Shown here: positions 48,300 to 58,475 of the stretch, piece after piece | Position numbering within the stretch: the stretch's first letter is position 1 | Layout: every line of letters starts with the position of its first letter | From: an uncultured Gammaproteobacteria bacterium | GTDB taxonomy: Bacteria; Pseudomonadota; Gammaproteobacteria; JAADHQ01 | Assembly: GCA_947258755.1 (NCBI GenBank) | Contig: CAMYJO010000011.1 | Coordinates: 62,001 to 126,000 of the forward strand | Direction: 5' to 3' | Length of the DNA: 64,000 nucleotides | Position numbers and translations under genes: made by a program | The notes under the pieces: model-generated | Seen by the model: only the letters and a program-made list of their open reading frames with translations | Databases searched by the model: none | Told to the model about the DNA's origin: nothing

Positions 48300-49385
48300 A
48301 TGAGTAATGAAGAAAAACTTTCAGCAATACGTGAGCGCATCGATTCAGTGGATGCTCAAATCCAGGAATTGATCAATGAGCGTGCTCGTTGTGCGCAGGA
48401 AGTCGCGGAAGTTAAACAGGCTGAAGGTGAAAAGGCGATTTTTTATCGACCGGAAAGGGAAGCCGCCATCCTCAGGAAAGTGCAGGAACGTAATGCCGGT
48501 CCATTGAGCAATGAAGAGATGGCTCGATTGTTCCGCGAAATTATATCCACATGTCTGGCACTGGAAGAGGTGCTGAAAATAGCATTCCTGGGCCCGGAGG
48601 GAACGTTCACACAGGCGGCCGCGCTCAAACATTTCGGACATGCAGTCGATACCGTTTCACTAGCAGATATTGATGCGGTGTTTCGTGAAGTCGAATCAGG
48701 TGCTGCCCATTACGGCGTTGTCCCGGTCGAAAACTCTACAGAAGGTGTCGTCAGTCACACTCTGGACAGGTTTATGCAAACCAGTCTGAAAATTTGTGGT
48801 GAGGTTGAGTTACGTATTCATCATCATTTGATGTCTAAAGAGAATGATCTGCAGGCGATTACAAAAATATATTCGCATCAACAATCACTCGGTCAGTGTC
48901 GTGAATGGCTGAGTGCTCATTTAGCAGACGTGGAAACAGTGGCTGTCAGTAGTAATGCTGAAGCTGCCAGTTTGGCAAAGACAGAGCCGGGTAGTGCTGC
49001 GATTGCCAGTGACAGTGCTGCAGAAATTTACGGGCTTGGGCTATTGGCCTCTAATATTGAGGACGAGCCGGATAATACTACACGCTTTTTGATTATCGGT
49101 CGCCAGCAGGTAGGTCCCAGCGGCCATGATAAAACCTCGTTATTGTTATCTACGGATAACCGCTCTGGTTCATTATATCAACTACTGGCGCCACTGGTTG
49201 AGGGTAATATCAGTATGACCCGGATTGAATCCCGTCCTTCGCGCAGAGGGATGTGGGACTATGTTTTTTTTATTGATGTAGAAGGGCATATTTCTAATCC
49301 GGCACTTGAGAAAGCCTTGTCCAGCCTGCAGACAGGATCCTCCTTGTTCAAGATTTTGGGCTCATATCCACGGGCAGTTTTATAA
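48300..49385 (+). CDS. pheA: Bifunctional chorismate mutase / prephenate dehydratase
   Basis: The P-protein makes phenylpyruvate from chorismate for phenylalanine. The 361 residues hold an AroQ-type chorismate mutase (about 1-90; IRERIDSVDAQIQELINERA), a prephenate dehydratase domain starting at IAFLGPEGTFTQAAALKHFG with ENSTEGVV near 147, and a C-terminal ACT domain with SRPSRRGMWDYVFF near 308 that binds phenylalanine. The E. coli type leader peptide is not evident. hisC follows directly. Confidence 0.97.
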   Translation: MSNEEKLSAIRERIDSVDAQIQELINERARCAQEVAEVKQAEGEKAIFYRPEREAAILRKVQERNAGPLSNEEMARLFREIISTCLALEEVLKIAFLGPEGTFTQAAALKHFGHAVDTVSLADIDAVFREVESGAAHYGVVPVENSTEGVVSHTLDRFMQTSLKICGEVELRIHHHLMSKENDLQAITKIYSHQQSLGQCREWLSAHLADVETVAVSSNAEAASLAKTEPGSAAIASDSAAEIYGLGLLASNIEDEPDNTTRFLIIGRQQVGPSGHDKTSLLLSTDNRSGSLYQLLAPLVEGNISMTRIESRPSRRGMWDYVFFIDVEGHISNPALEKALSSLQTGSSLFKILGSYPRAVL

Positions 49386-49392
49386 GTTATTC

Positions 49393-50529
49393 ATGAAAAA
49401 TCCATGTCATAATTTTAGTGCGCTGGCTGTTGAGGGCGTGCGTACGCTTCAGCCCTATGCACCCGGTAAACCGATCGATGAACTGGAACGTGAGTACGGG
49501 GTCAGTAATATCATCAAGCTGGCGTCGAATGAAAACCCCTTAGGCTCCAGTCCACTGGCGCTGGCGGCCTGCCAGGCTGCCGTGCGTGAGCTGCAACTGT
49601 ATCCCGATGGCAACGGTTTTGCGCTTAAGCAGGCACTGGCAGACAAATATCATGTCGATAGCAGCTGTATCACACTTGGCAATGGCTCCAATGATATTCT
49701 CGAATTTGTCGCACGGGTGTTTTTGTCGCCTGGTGCAAATGCGGTGTTCTCACGACATGCCTTTGCCGTGTACCCGTTGGTCTGTCAGGCTGTCGGTGCA
49801 GACCTGAACGTCGCTGCTGCCAATGCTGTAGATGATGTTATGCCCTATGGTCACAATCTCGAGAACATGCGCGCCCAGGTGAATGCGCAAACACGGGTTA
49901 TTTTTATTGCCAACCCGAATAATCCAACCGGCACCTGGCTGGATGCCAGCAGTCTTGAATCTTTCATTCGTGACATACCCGAAACGGTCATTATTGTTCT
50001 GGACGAGGCCTATGTAGAGTACGTCACTGAAAAGGAATACCCGAAATCACTTAGCTGGCTTCAGAAGTACCCGAACCTGGTTATCACCCGGACTTTCTCC
50101 AAGGTCTATGGGCTGGCCGGTCTGCGTATAGGCTATTCGTTATCACATCCTGATGTTGCCGATTTACTCAACCGGGTCAGACAACCGTTCAATACCAATA
50201 CGCTGGCACAAGTGGCCGCCGAGGCTGCATTGGCTGACCAGGCCCACATTGAGCGCAGTGTGACCGCCAATAGCGACGGTATGCAGCAGATCAGCACCGC
50301 ATTTAAATTAATGGGAGTGGAATTCATTCCATCTGTCGGTAATTTTATCAGCTTCAGAACGGCGCTGCCTGAGCAGCAGGTTTATCAGGCGCTGTTGCAG
50401 GAAGGCATCATTATCCGACCGATCGGCAATTATGATTTACCCGGTTACCTGCGCGTGACCATTGGTTCACACGAGCAGAATGAGCGTTTTTTACAGGCAT
50501 TGATGAACATTACAGGCACAAAGGCATGA
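49393..50529 (+). CDS. hisC: Histidinol-phosphate / aromatic aminotransferase
   Basis: The product from ATG 49393 has 378 residues; the track start at 49306 lies inside pheA and is not used. It is a HisC-type class I/II aminotransferase: LASNENPLGSSPLA near residue 36, NPNNPTGT near 175, LDEAYVEY near 203, and the PLP lysine in RTFSKVYGLAGLRIGY near 234. Between pheA and tyrA it may transaminate phenylpyruvate or hydroxyphenylpyruvate as well as histidinol phosphate; this matches hisC2 of Pseudomonas. Its stop overlaps the tyrA start. Confidence 0.94.
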   Translation: MKNPCHNFSALAVEGVRTLQPYAPGKPIDELEREYGVSNIIKLASNENPLGSSPLALAACQAAVRELQLYPDGNGFALKQALADKYHVDSSCITLGNGSNDILEFVARVFLSPGANAVFSRHAFAVYPLVCQAVGADLNVAAANAVDDVMPYGHNLENMRAQVNAQTRVIFIANPNNPTGTWLDASSLESFIRDIPETVIIVLDEAYVEYVTEKEYPKSLSWLQKYPNLVITRTFSKVYGLAGLRIGYSLSHPDVADLLNRVRQPFNTNTLAQVAAEAALADQAHIERSVTANSDGMQQISTAFKLMGVEFIPSVGNFISFRTALPEQQVYQALLQEGIIIRPIGNYDLPGYLRVTIGSHEQNERFLQALMNITGTKA

Positions 50530-51404
50530 TCAATCGATTAGCTATCATCGGTGTTGGTTTGATCGGTGGCTCGCTGGCGCGTGCATTGCGACGTGCCAAT
50601 GCCTGCGCGCACATTACCGGTTGTGGTCGTCATGATGAGCATTTGCAGCGCGCTCTTGAACTGGGTGTTATCGATGAGTACACGACCGATATCGCGCAAG
50701 CTATCAAGGGTGCGGATATCGTAATCCTGTCAGTGCCGTTACGTGCGATGCCAGCGATATTCAGAACCATTGATGCCCATCTCGATGCGCATACGATTGT
50801 TACCGATGTCGGCAGCGCGAAAGCCAATGTCGAACAGGCTGCCAGGGAAAATCTAACGAATAGTATCCAGCAGTTTGTCCCGGGACATCCCATTGCCGGT
50901 ACCGAGCAAAGTGGGGTGGAAGCTTCATTCGCCGATCTGTTTACAGACCGCCGCGTTATCCTGACGCCGCTTCAGGAAAATAGTGAGGCGGATGTTGAGC
51001 GTATCAAGCAGATGTGGGAGGCCGCAGGTGCACAAGTACAGATGATGGCAGTTGATCATCATGATGAGGTCCTTGCCGCGACTAGTCACCTGCCGCATAT
51101 CCTCGCCTTCGGTCTTGTCGATACCCTGTCGAACATGAGTGATCGGGACGAAATCTTTCAATACGCTGCCGGTGGTTTTCGTGATTTCAGCAGGATTGCT
51201 TCCAGTGATCCCGTGATGTGGCGGGATATCTGTATTGAGAACCGTACCGCTATTATTCAGATTATGGACAGCTTTCTGCAAGATCTTGAGGTCCTGAAAC
51301 AAGCCATTAGTTCGGCTGATCTGGATACGGTTGAGGTGATCTTCAGGCGCGCCAAACAGGCACGCGATCGCTATGCAGAACAATCTGACGCATCGTCAAC
51401 ATAA
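50526..51404 (+). CDS. tyrA: Prephenate dehydrogenase
   Basis: TyrA oxidatively decarboxylates prephenate (or arogenate) for tyrosine. The 292-residue single-domain protein starts with the NAD motif LAIIGVGLIGGSLARALRR and has ADIVILSVPLRAMP near 66, VTDVGSAKANV near 95, and the catalytic His in PGHPIAGTEQSGVEA near 118. There is no chorismate mutase fusion. In Pseudomonas this gene is fused to aroA; here they are separate, 21 bases apart. It overlaps hisC by four bases. Confidence 0.95.
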   Translation: MINRLAIIGVGLIGGSLARALRRANACAHITGCGRHDEHLQRALELGVIDEYTTDIAQAIKGADIVILSVPLRAMPAIFRTIDAHLDAHTIVTDVGSAKANVEQAARENLTNSIQQFVPGHPIAGTEQSGVEASFADLFTDRRVILTPLQENSEADVERIKQMWEAAGAQVQMMAVDHHDEVLAATSHLPHILAFGLVDTLSNMSDRDEIFQYAAGGFRDFSRIASSDPVMWRDICIENRTAIIQIMDSFLQDLEVLKQAISSADLDTVEVIFRRAKQARDRYAEQSDASST

Positions 51405-51425
51405 GTCATTATCGAGAACAATTTC

Positions 51426-52748
51426 ATGTCAGCACATACGAGTAAGGATATCAGCTTTGTTGTAGAGCCCGGTGGGCGTTTACAGGGGTCGGCACGCGTC
51501 CCCGGCGACAAGTCTATTTCACATCGATCCATTATGCTGGGTGCCCTGGCCGAAGGAGAAACCAGGATCAGTGGCTTCCTCGAAGGTGAAGACAGCCTGG
51601 CCACACTAAAGGCCTTCCAGGCCATGGGTGTGCAGATCGAAGGTCCGAATAAGGGTCACGTGACAGTGCATGGTGTTGGTATGCAGGGCTTACAGCAAGC
51701 TGAACAGGACCTTTATCTGGGTAATTCCGGTACTTCCATGCGCCTGATGAGCGGATTACTGGCCGGGCAATCCTTCGATAGCGTTTTAACCGGTGACAAA
51801 TCCCTGTCCGGTAGACCCATGCGCCGTGTTATCGATCCACTGCGACAGATGAATGCCGTCATCAGTGCTGAGGATGGCGATACCGCGCCATTACGCATCA
51901 GCGCTAACAACAGACTAGAGGGCATCGACTATGATATGCCCGTGGCCAGTGCCCAGGTCAAATCCTGTCTGCTATTGGCTGGTATGTTTGCCGAAGGCAG
52001 GACCTGTGTCACCGAGCCGGCGCCGACCCGTGATCATACCGAACGTATGTTGGCGGGTTTCGGTTATACGCTTGATCGTGATGGATCCAAGGTTTGTCTG
52101 CAGGGTGGCGGTACTCTTCGGGCTTGTTCAATCGACGTGCCGGCGGATATCTCATCGGCGGCCTTCTTTATGGTGGCGGCCAGTATTGCCGAAGGTTCCG
52201 AGCTGATTTTGGAACATGTTGGTGTCAATCCGACGCGTACCGGCGTTATCGATATTCTACGACTGATGGGTGCCAATATCGACATCATCAACGAGCGCGA
52301 GGTTGGCGGCGAACCGGTTGCCGATATTCGCATACAATCCAGCCGACTCCATGGCATCAATATTCCAGAGGAATTGGTGCCGCTGGCCATCGATGAATTC
52401 CCGGTACTGTTTATCGCTGCGGCCTGTGCCAGTGGTCAAACGGTACTGACAGGTGCCAGGGAACTGCGCGTCAAGGAAAGCGATCGTATCCAGGTCATGG
52501 CCGATGGATTGCAAACCCTTGGTATACAGGCGCAGCCAACAGATGACGGAATTGTCATTGAGGGAGGGCAATTACAGGGTGGTACTGTATTTAGCCATGG
52601 CGACCACAGAATTTCGATGTCTTTTGCCATTGCTGCTTTGCGTTGTCAGGGAACTGTTACCATAAAAGACAGTGCAAACGTGGATACCTCATTTCCCGGC
52701 TTTGTCGAGCTGGCCAAGGGCCTGGGTTTATCCATTCGGATAGCTTAA
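51426..52748 (+). CDS. aroA: 3-phosphoshikimate 1-carboxyvinyltransferase (EPSP synthase)
   Basis: AroA joins phosphoenolpyruvate to shikimate-3-phosphate. The 440-residue two-domain protein has [20 protein letters not shown] near residue 26, [18 protein letters not shown] near 97, [10 protein letters not shown] near 346, and [14 protein letters not shown] near 389. The NSGTSMR motif with Ala in LLAG resembles class II enzymes, which tend to be less sensitive to glyphosate; this is a motif-level remark only. cmk follows by 17 bases. Confidence 0.97.
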   Translation: MSAHTSKDISFVVEPGGRLQGSARVPGDKSISHRSIMLGALAEGETRISGFLEGEDSLATLKAFQAMGVQIEGPNKGHVTVHGVGMQGLQQAEQDLYLGNSGTSMRLMSGLLAGQSFDSVLTGDKSLSGRPMRRVIDPLRQMNAVISAEDGDTAPLRISANNRLEGIDYDMPVASAQVKSCLLLAGMFAEGRTCVTEPAPTRDHTERMLAGFGYTLDRDGSKVCLQGGGTLRACSIDVPADISSAAFFMVAASIAEGSELILEHVGVNPTRTGVIDILRLMGANIDIINEREVGGEPVADIRIQSSRLHGINIPEELVPLAIDEFPVLFIAAACASGQTVLTGARELRVKESDRIQVMADGLQTLGIQAQPTDDGIVIEGGQLQGGTVFSHGDHRISMSFAIAALRCQGTVTIKDSANVDTSFPGFVELAKGLGLSIRIA

Positions 52749-52765
52749 GTAAACAGGATTTCTCC

Positions 52766-53473
52766 ATGACTGACATTAGACAGGAAGATCATACGGCACC
52801 GGTGATCACGATCGATGGTCCTAGTGGCACCGGCAAGGGTACGATCGCACGGCTTATCGCCGACCAGCTGGGCTGGCATCTGCTCGATAGCGGTGCCTTA
52901 TACCGCCTGCTGGCCCTCGCTGTCGTTAACCATGCGGTCGATTTTACCGATATCCAGACCATCACGGCGATGGCCGAGCAACTGGATGTCGAATTCAATC
53001 CGGGCAGTGAAGTCGATATGGAGACCACGATACTGCTGGAAGGCAGGCCTGTCGGCGAGGCAATTCGCACAGAAGAAATGGGGAATAATGCCTCGATGGT
53101 CGCCGCTATCCCGGCGGTACGCGATGCCCTGAAATCGCGGCAGCTGGCCTTTCGGCAGCAGCCCGGCCTGGTCGCGGACGGCCGTGATATGGGCACGGTG
53201 ATTTTCCCGCATGCTGAGCTCAAGTTGTTTCTGACCGCAAGTGCCGAAGAGCGCGCCAAAAGGCGGTATAAACAGTTGATAGAAAAAGGATTAAATGTTA
53301 ATATTCCGGCCCTTTCCCGGGAGATTGACGAACGGGACAAGCGCGATGCCTCCAGAGCCGTTGCACCATTAGTGGCGGCCGACGATGCCATTATTATCGA
53401 TACGTCGACGATAGGCATTGCAGAGGTTATCGACAGGATCAGTCCATTACTTGCCGCGCGTGCGCTGACGTAG
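52766..53473 (+). CDS. cmk: Cytidylate kinase
   Basis: Cmk phosphorylates CMP and dCMP. From ATG 52766 the protein has 235 residues; the track start at 52643 is inside aroA. The P-loop [19 protein letters not shown] is near residue 14, LDSGALYR near 40, and [30 protein letters not shown] near 137. The aroA-cmk-rpsA-ihfB order is conserved across gammaproteobacteria. Confidence 0.97.
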   Translation: MTDIRQEDHTAPVITIDGPSGTGKGTIARLIADQLGWHLLDSGALYRLLALAVVNHAVDFTDIQTITAMAEQLDVEFNPGSEVDMETTILLEGRPVGEAIRTEEMGNNASMVAAIPAVRDALKSRQLAFRQQPGLVADGRDMGTVIFPHAELKLFLTASAEERAKRRYKQLIEKGLNVNIPALSREIDERDKRDASRAVAPLVAADDAIIIDTSTIGIAEVIDRISPLLAARALT

Positions 53474-53577
53474 TCTATCTGTTCCTGAGTTTTTCTATTT
53501 TTAATGGTCGGATGCTGTCCTGGCAAGGCTGCTACCGACTTAAATTTAACAGCCCGTGAAGCCGAATGACCCGATCA

Positions 53578-53627
53578 CGGAGATAACGCAATGACAAAGC
53601 CACTTGTGGGCTTGGGAATTTAAACCA
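53578..53627 (+). promoter_or_regulatory. rpsA translation-initiation leader with a mini-ORF and hairpin
   Basis: The 50 bases before the rpsA ATG contain a good ribosome site (CGGAGATAACGCA) followed by an 11-codon frame, ATG 53591 to TAA 53623 ([10 protein letters not shown]). AAGCC...GGCTT can pair within it. rpsA itself has no Shine-Dalgarno sequence at normal spacing (TTTAAACCA). In E. coli, rpsA likewise lacks a canonical site and is controlled by leader hairpins bound by S1 itself. A similar autogenous leader is likely here. Confidence 0.45.
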
Positions 53628-55307
53628 ATGACTGAAAGTTTTGCACAATTATTTGAAGAAAGCCTAGCTACCAACGACATGCGTCAGGGTACGATCCTGA
53701 AAGGATTGATTGTTGATATCCGTAATGATGCTGTCGTCGTCAACGCCGGCCTTAAATCCGAAGGCAGTATTCCGATAGACCAGTTTTACAATGAAAAAGG
53801 TGAACTGGAAATCAACGTCGGTGATGAAGTCGATGTAGCCCTGGAATCACTGGAAGATGGTTACGGGGAAACACGACTGTCTCGTGAGAAAGCTAAACGT
53901 GCAGAAGCATGGAAATTCCTGGAAAAAGCCCAGGAAGAAGAAGAGATCGTTACCGGTTTCATCAGTGGTAAAGTCAAAGGTGGTTTCACGGTTGAGATTC
54001 ATAATATTCGTGCCTTCCTTCCCGGTTCATTGGTTGATGTTCGCCCGGTCAGAGATGCTACTTATCTTGAAGGTAAGGAACTGGAATTCAAGGTCATTAA
54101 GCTGGACAAGTTGCGTAATAATGTTGTTGTCTCACGTCGTGCCGTGGTTGAGAAAGAATACAGTGAAGAGCGCGAAAGCCTGCTGCAGAACCTCGAAGAA
54201 GGCAGTATCACCAAGGGTGTTATCAAGAACCTTACTGATTACGGTGCCTTCGTTGATCTCGGCGGCATTGATGGCCTGTTGCATATTACCGATATGGCAT
54301 GGAAACGCGTCAAGCACCCATCCGAGATCGTCAATGTAGGCGACGAGATTGAAGTCAAGATCCTGCGTTTTGATCGTGAAAAGAACCGTGTTTCTCTTGG
54401 CCTCAAGCAAATGGGTGAAGATCCATGGCAGGGTATTGCCCGACGTTATCCGGAAGGCAAGCGTATGTTTGGTAAGGTCACCAACATTGCCGACTACGGT
54501 TGTTTCATCGAACTCGAAGAAGGTGTCGAAGGACTTGTGCATGTTTCTGAAATGGACTGGACAAACAAGAATGTTAATCCAGCCAAGGTTGTCCATCTGG
54601 GCCAGGAAGTTGAAGTTGTTGTCCTTGATATTGATGAAGAACGCCGTCGTATTTCACTGGGTATGAAACAGTGTCAGACTAATCCCTGGGAAGACTTCTC
54701 TAACACCCATAGCAAAGGTGACAAGATCAGCGGCGTCATCAAGTCGATCACTGATTTTGGTATATTTGTTGGCCTCGAAGGCTACATCGATGGCCTCATT
54801 CACTTGTCCGATATTTCATGGAATACAACCGGTGAAGACGCTATCAGAAACTTCAAGAAGGGTGATGAAATAGAGGCGGTTATTCTGGCGATCGATCCAG
54901 AGCGTGAAAGGATCTCACTGGGATTGAAGCAAATGGACAAAGACCCATACTCAAACTTCGTTGCAGAACATGCCAAGGGTTCAATCGTCACGGGTACTGT
55001 TAAGGAAGTCGATGCCAAGGCCGCTATCATTGACCTTGGTGACAGCATTGAGGGCATCCTACGGGCCTCTGAATTGACTCGTGATCGTGTCGAAGATGCC
55101 AGGACCATGCTCAATGTCGGTGACGAAGTTGAGGCCAAGTTTATGGGGGTCGATCGCAAGAATCGGTCCATTATGTTGTCCATCAAGGCCAAGGACAATG
55201 AAGACGAAGCCAAGGCGATGGAAGACTATAATCGTTCATCCGAGGGCAGCGGTACAGCAACGCTGGGAGACATATTGAAGGAGCAAATGGACAATCAATC
55301 CGAATAA
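53628..55307 (+). CDS. rpsA: 30S ribosomal protein S1
   Basis: S1 binds mRNA at the small subunit. From ATG 53628 ([13 protein letters not shown]) the protein has 559 residues with six S1 domains, visible as repeated 'G-x-V-x3-x-YGxFVxL-x4-GLLHxS' units. Examples are [43 protein letters not shown] and [22 protein letters not shown]. The track start eight residues earlier (at GTG/ATG-like 53604) is inside the leader and is not family-like. ihfB follows, with its own candidate promoter in the gap. Confidence 0.98.
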   Translation: MTESFAQLFEESLATNDMRQGTILKGLIVDIRNDAVVVNAGLKSEGSIPIDQFYNEKGELEINVGDEVDVALESLEDGYGETRLSREKAKRAEAWKFLEKAQEEEEIVTGFISGKVKGGFTVEIHNIRAFLPGSLVDVRPVRDATYLEGKELEFKVIKLDKLRNNVVVSRRAVVEKEYSEERESLLQNLEEGSITKGVIKNLTDYGAFVDLGGIDGLLHITDMAWKRVKHPSEIVNVGDEIEVKILRFDREKNRVSLGLKQMGEDPWQGIARRYPEGKRMFGKVTNIADYGCFIELEEGVEGLVHVSEMDWTNKNVNPAKVVHLGQEVEVVVLDIDEERRRISLGMKQCQTNPWEDFSNTHSKGDKISGVIKSITDFGIFVGLEGYIDGLIHLSDISWNTTGEDAIRNFKKGDEIEAVILAIDPERERISLGLKQMDKDPYSNFVAEHAKGSIVTGTVKEVDAKAAIIDLGDSIEGILRASELTRDRVEDARTMLNVGDEVEAKFMGVDRKNRSIMLSIKAKDNEDEAKAMEDYNRSSEGSGTATLGDILKEQMDNQSE

Positions 55308-55311
55308 GGTG

Positions 55312-55340
55312 TTGACTTTCCATTGATTTTTCTCTAAAAC
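55312..55340 (+). promoter_or_regulatory. Candidate sigma-70 promoter for ihfB
   Basis: TTGACT and TAAAAC are spaced exactly 17 bases apart just after the rpsA stop, some 75 bases before the ihfB ATG. The -35 box is near-perfect; the -10 is moderate. An internal promoter between rpsA and ihfB is known in E. coli. Confidence 0.5.
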
Positions 55341-55416
55341 TTGTCTAAGGTGAGAAAGTGGATATCGGAATTAACGAGAGGCCAGGGATGGTCTCCCAGT
55401 ACGATGGGAAAAAATA

Positions 55417-55728
55417 ATGACAAAATCTGAACTGATTGAATCTCTGGCCAGGAAACAGGGGCATCTGGCTTATAAAGATGTAGAGCTGGCTGTCAAAAGC
55501 CTATTGGAGCAAATGAGCCAGGCCCTGGCGACAGGTCAGCGCATCGAAATCCGGGGTTTTGGAAGCTTTTCATTACATTTCAGACCCCCGCGCATTGGTA
55601 GAAACCCGAAGACAGGCGACTCTGTGACGTTACCCGGCAAGCATGTGCCACATTTTAAACCGGGCAAGGAGCTTAGGGAGCGTGTCGATAACAGCAAGGG
55701 CGACTATCCGGTATTGGAATCAACCTGA
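55417..55728 (+). CDS. ihfB: Integration host factor subunit beta
   Basis: IHF-beta (103 residues) pairs with IHF-alpha to bend DNA at specific sites. Landmarks are [14 protein letters not shown] at the N-terminus, [29 protein letters not shown] near residues 42-70 with the Pro-tipped arm that intercalates into DNA, and [16 protein letters not shown] near the end. The leader contains short GGGA-rich hairpin sequence. A strong terminator follows 20 bases after the stop, so this is the end of the rpsA-ihfB unit. Confidence 0.97.
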   Translation: MTKSELIESLARKQGHLAYKDVELAVKSLLEQMSQALATGQRIEIRGFGSFSLHFRPPRIGRNPKTGDSVTLPGKHVPHFKPGKELRERVDNSKGDYPVLEST

Positions 55729-55747
55729 TTCTAGGCTGATTTCAGCA

Positions 55748-55780
55748 TAAAAAAACCGCCTTTGAATGGCGGTTTTTTTA
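55748..55780. terminator. Intrinsic terminator after ihfB
   Basis: TAAAAAAACCGCC and GGCGGTTTTTTTA form a perfect 13-bp stem around TTTGAAT. It has a GC core and a seven-T tail, and because of the A run it is symmetric. Confidence 0.93.
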
Positions 55781-55848
55781 TGCGCGCTAATGAATTTGCT
55801 GCGTAAACTAAGTTATTATAGATAAATACCACTAAATTTATTAAGCGT

Positions 55849-56056
55849 ATGATCGAATTGAGAATACAGGTGAATACTTGGAACTGCTTGGCATCATAAT
55901 CATTACCCTGACAGCCTTACTGCTAACGCTGTACTCGGTGCGTTATGTTGTGCCTGTGTTCGGTATCGTGTCAGCCTTAAACGTGAAAATGTGCGCATCA
56001 TGAGCGGGCAGGCAATCATGATTAGCATGCGCTTTCTGCTCAGGGATATTGACTAG
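55849..56056 (+). pseudogene. Probable decayed or frameshifted lapA (DUF1049) before lapB
   Basis: The slot between ihfB and lapB normally holds lapA, a small two-helix membrane protein. No intact frame is present, but three frames in succession give lapA-like pieces: MIELRIQVN, then LELLGIIIITLTALLLTL (a membrane helix), then AVLGALCCACVRYRVSLKREN...LLRDID, ending in TAG. That TAG shares one base with the lapB GTG (TAGTG), the coupling expected of a real upstream gene. The first lapA helix is not clearly recoverable. Two or more indels would be needed to join the pieces. Chance similarity is possible because the pieces are short. Confidence 0.45.
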
Positions 56057-57216
56057 TGCTGGAGCTATTATGGCTATTGCTACCCGTTGCAGCTGCCTCC
56101 GGTTGGATAGCTGCACGCCGTATCAACAAGGAAAATAATAAACCCTGTTTTGATGTCAGTTCGGATTATTTCAAGGGTCTGAATTTTCTGCTGAACGAAC
56201 AACCTGACAAGGCCATTGAGGTATTTTTGCGCATGGCTGAAGTGAATAAGGACACCGCCGAAACTCACCTTGCCCTCGGTAGTCTGTTCAGGCGCAGGGG
56301 AGAGGTTGATCGTGCTATACGTATTCACCAGAACCTGATTGCCAGGCCAACACTCAGCCCGCAGCAGCGTACACATTCAATGTTTGAATTGGCTGAGGAT
56401 TATATGCGTGCCGGCTTACTGGACCGCGCAGAGCACCTGTTTCAGGAGTTGATTGAATTCAATGCAATGGTGCCCAATGCCTTGACCCATCTGATGGATA
56501 TATATCAGCAGGAGCAGGATTGGGAAAAGGCCATTGAGATATGTCATCGCTATGACCAGGAAACAGGTAATAACAGCGGTGAAGTGATTGCCCAATATTA
56601 CTGTGAGTTGGCTGAAAAGGCTTTGCAAGCAGGGGATAAGCAAGCCTTTACAAATTTTATCAAGCAGGCCTTCGAGCACGACAAGGGCTGTGTGCGGGCT
56701 AGCCTGTTACAGGCCGATAAGGAAATGAACGAAGCGCATTATGATCAAGCCATCCATTCATATCAGCAGATCCTCAATCAGGATGTTGAGTATTTCCCCA
56801 AGATTGCTGGCTCCCTGAAAGAATGTTGTGAGCAGACCGGCAAAGAAAAAGAGATGTCAGCGATGCTGGATGGGGTATTGGATCGCTATGGTGGTATTAC
56901 ACCAGTGTTATACCGCGCGCAAGAATTACTTTCCGAAGATGAAGGTAAGGCAGTAGAATTTATGATCGATCAACTTAGGCATAAGCCGTCGGTGCGAGGC
57001 CTGCAGTGGTTGGTTGAACTTAATCTTGCTAAAAGTGTAGGTCGTACCCGGGATAATCTAACTATATTAAGGGATCTGATCAACACCTTGCTGGAAAATA
57101 AACCGGTTTATGAATGCCAGCATTGTGGCTTCAGTGGCAAGTCGATGCATTGGCAATGTCCTAGTTGTAAACAATGGAATACGATCAAGCCGATTAAAGG
57201 TGTCGTTGCAGAGTAA
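56056..57216 (+). CDS. lapB: Lipopolysaccharide assembly protein LapB
   Basis: LapB (YciM) is an inner-membrane TPR protein that tunes LPS synthesis by directing FtsH to LpxC. The 386-residue product has an N-terminal membrane helix ([20 protein letters not shown]) and a basic stop (ARR). Several TPR units follow (for example [33 protein letters not shown]), then a C-terminal rubredoxin-like metal site: [10 protein letters not shown] and WQCPSCKQW. Start is GTG 56056. The downstream pyrF is the usual neighbour. Confidence 0.96.
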   Translation: MLELLWLLLPVAAASGWIAARRINKENNKPCFDVSSDYFKGLNFLLNEQPDKAIEVFLRMAEVNKDTAETHLALGSLFRRRGEVDRAIRIHQNLIARPTLSPQQRTHSMFELAEDYMRAGLLDRAEHLFQELIEFNAMVPNALTHLMDIYQQEQDWEKAIEICHRYDQETGNNSGEVIAQYYCELAEKALQAGDKQAFTNFIKQAFEHDKGCVRASLLQADKEMNEAHYDQAIHSYQQILNQDVEYFPKIAGSLKECCEQTGKEKEMSAMLDGVLDRYGGITPVLYRAQELLSEDEGKAVEFMIDQLRHKPSVRGLQWLVELNLAKSVGRTRDNLTILRDLINTLLENKPVYECQHCGFSGKSMHWQCPSCKQWNTIKPIKGVVAE

Positions 57217-57236
57217 TATCAGGAGTCATCGCTTTC

Positions 57237-57953
57237 ATGAAACAGAATAACAATACATCACCGGTTATCGTTGCATTGGATTTTTCCGATCAAAACCAGG
57301 TGTTGGCATTTGTCGAACAATTACCCGCCGGTTCCTGCCGCTTGAAAATAGGTAAGGAATTATTTACCCATGCCGGCCCTGGTTTGGTTAAATCATTGGT
57401 CGAGCGCGGCTTCGATGTGTTTCTGGACCTCAAATTTCATGATATTCCAAACACCGTCGCTCGAGCTTGCGCAGCGGCAGCAGATCTGGGTGTGTGGATG
57501 ATGAATGTGCATGCGTCGGGAGGCCGGAAGATGATGACCGCAGCGCGCCAGTCCCTGGATGCTATCGGTGCAGACAGGCCGCTGTTGATCGCCGTGACGG
57601 TGTTGACCAGTATGGCGCAGGAAGACCTGCTTGAGGTGGGGGTGACAGACAATCCCGCGCGCCAGGTGTTGCGACTCGCTGAACTGAGTCGTGCTAGTGG
57701 CATGGACGGTGTTGTATGCTCAGCACAGGAGGCGGCTGAGTTGAAGTCGCAATTGGGCGATGACTTCGTCCTGGTGACGCCGGGCATACGCCCGGCAGGC
57801 TCGGCGACTGGCGATCAAAAACGTATCATGACACCGCAGCAAGCAATGCAAAGTGGTAGTCATTATCTCGTCATCGGCCGACCGATTACCCAGGCGAAGG
57901 AGCCGTTAGCCGTGTTGAACGAGATCAATGCGCAGCTGCAAGCGATCAGGTAG
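57237..57953 (+). CDS. pyrF: Orotidine 5'-phosphate decarboxylase
   Basis: PyrF makes UMP from OMP, the last step of pyrimidine synthesis. The 238-residue TIM barrel has [16 protein letters not shown] near residue 10, [15 protein letters not shown] near 36, the catalytic [15 protein letters not shown] near 61, and VTPGIRPAG near 180. It follows lapB by 20 bases with an AGGAG-type site. Confidence 0.97.
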   Translation: MKQNNNTSPVIVALDFSDQNQVLAFVEQLPAGSCRLKIGKELFTHAGPGLVKSLVERGFDVFLDLKFHDIPNTVARACAAAADLGVWMMNVHASGGRKMMTAARQSLDAIGADRPLLIAVTVLTSMAQEDLLEVGVTDNPARQVLRLAELSRASGMDGVVCSAQEAAELKSQLGDDFVLVTPGIRPAGSATGDQKRIMTPQQAMQSGSHYLVIGRPITQAKEPLAVLNEINAQLQAIR

Positions 57954-58073
57954 CGTAATCAGACTCATAGATTCGAGCAGATGTTATTAAGCATGGTTTG
58001 AATTTATGGCCGCGAACGACTAAGGAATGTCTTCAGGGAAATTAACTGGGTTTGTTTTATAAGGATATAGATC

Positions 58074-58385
58074 ATGAATAAACTGGCCATTGTTTGTTTT
58101 ACTGCCATGCTGTTTTTTTCTGCTGCACCGTGGGCGGATACTGTTGACATCAATCATGATAATGCCGCCAAGCTGGCGCTGCACCTGAAGGGAATCGGCA
58201 AGACTAAAGCCAAGGCCATCATTGCCTATCGAAAAAAGCATGGTGCATTCAAAACCATCAATGAACTGCTAAAAGTCAAAGGCATCGGTAAAAAAACCTT
58301 GGCTGCGAACCGTAAAAAAATAAGTCTCGGGACGACAAAGCAAACATCAGAGCCATATATAATAGAGTTTCCTGCTCAGGATTGA
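58074..58385 (+). CDS. Exported ComEA-like helix-hairpin-helix DNA-binding protein
   Basis: The 103-residue product has a signal peptide (MNKLAIVCFTAMLFFSAAPWA). A tandem helix-hairpin-helix domain of the ComEA type follows: VDINHDNAAKLALHLKGIGKTKAKAIIAYRKKHGAF and LLKVKGIGKKTLAANRKKI. Such short periplasmic proteins bind double-stranded DNA and can draw it in during natural transformation, though many bacteria have them without proven competence. No other com gene is near. It lies between pyrF and the GlcF-like gene. Confidence 0.9.
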   Translation: MNKLAIVCFTAMLFFSAAPWADTVDINHDNAAKLALHLKGIGKTKAKAIIAYRKKHGAFKTINELLKVKGIGKKTLAANRKKISLGTTKQTSEPYIIEFPAQD

Positions 58386-58475
58386 ATCTTTCGCCGACTG
58401 ACGAATGTTCGACAGTGCAAAACATGCCGACAGCCGATATAATCTTCGAATTCCCTTTCTAACCGTATCGATACA

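Noticed and set aside
52789-53526. A 245-aa leftward ORF overlapping cmk
   Set aside because: It is antisense to cmk; Ser/Ala-rich composition is typical of a reverse reading of a real gene.
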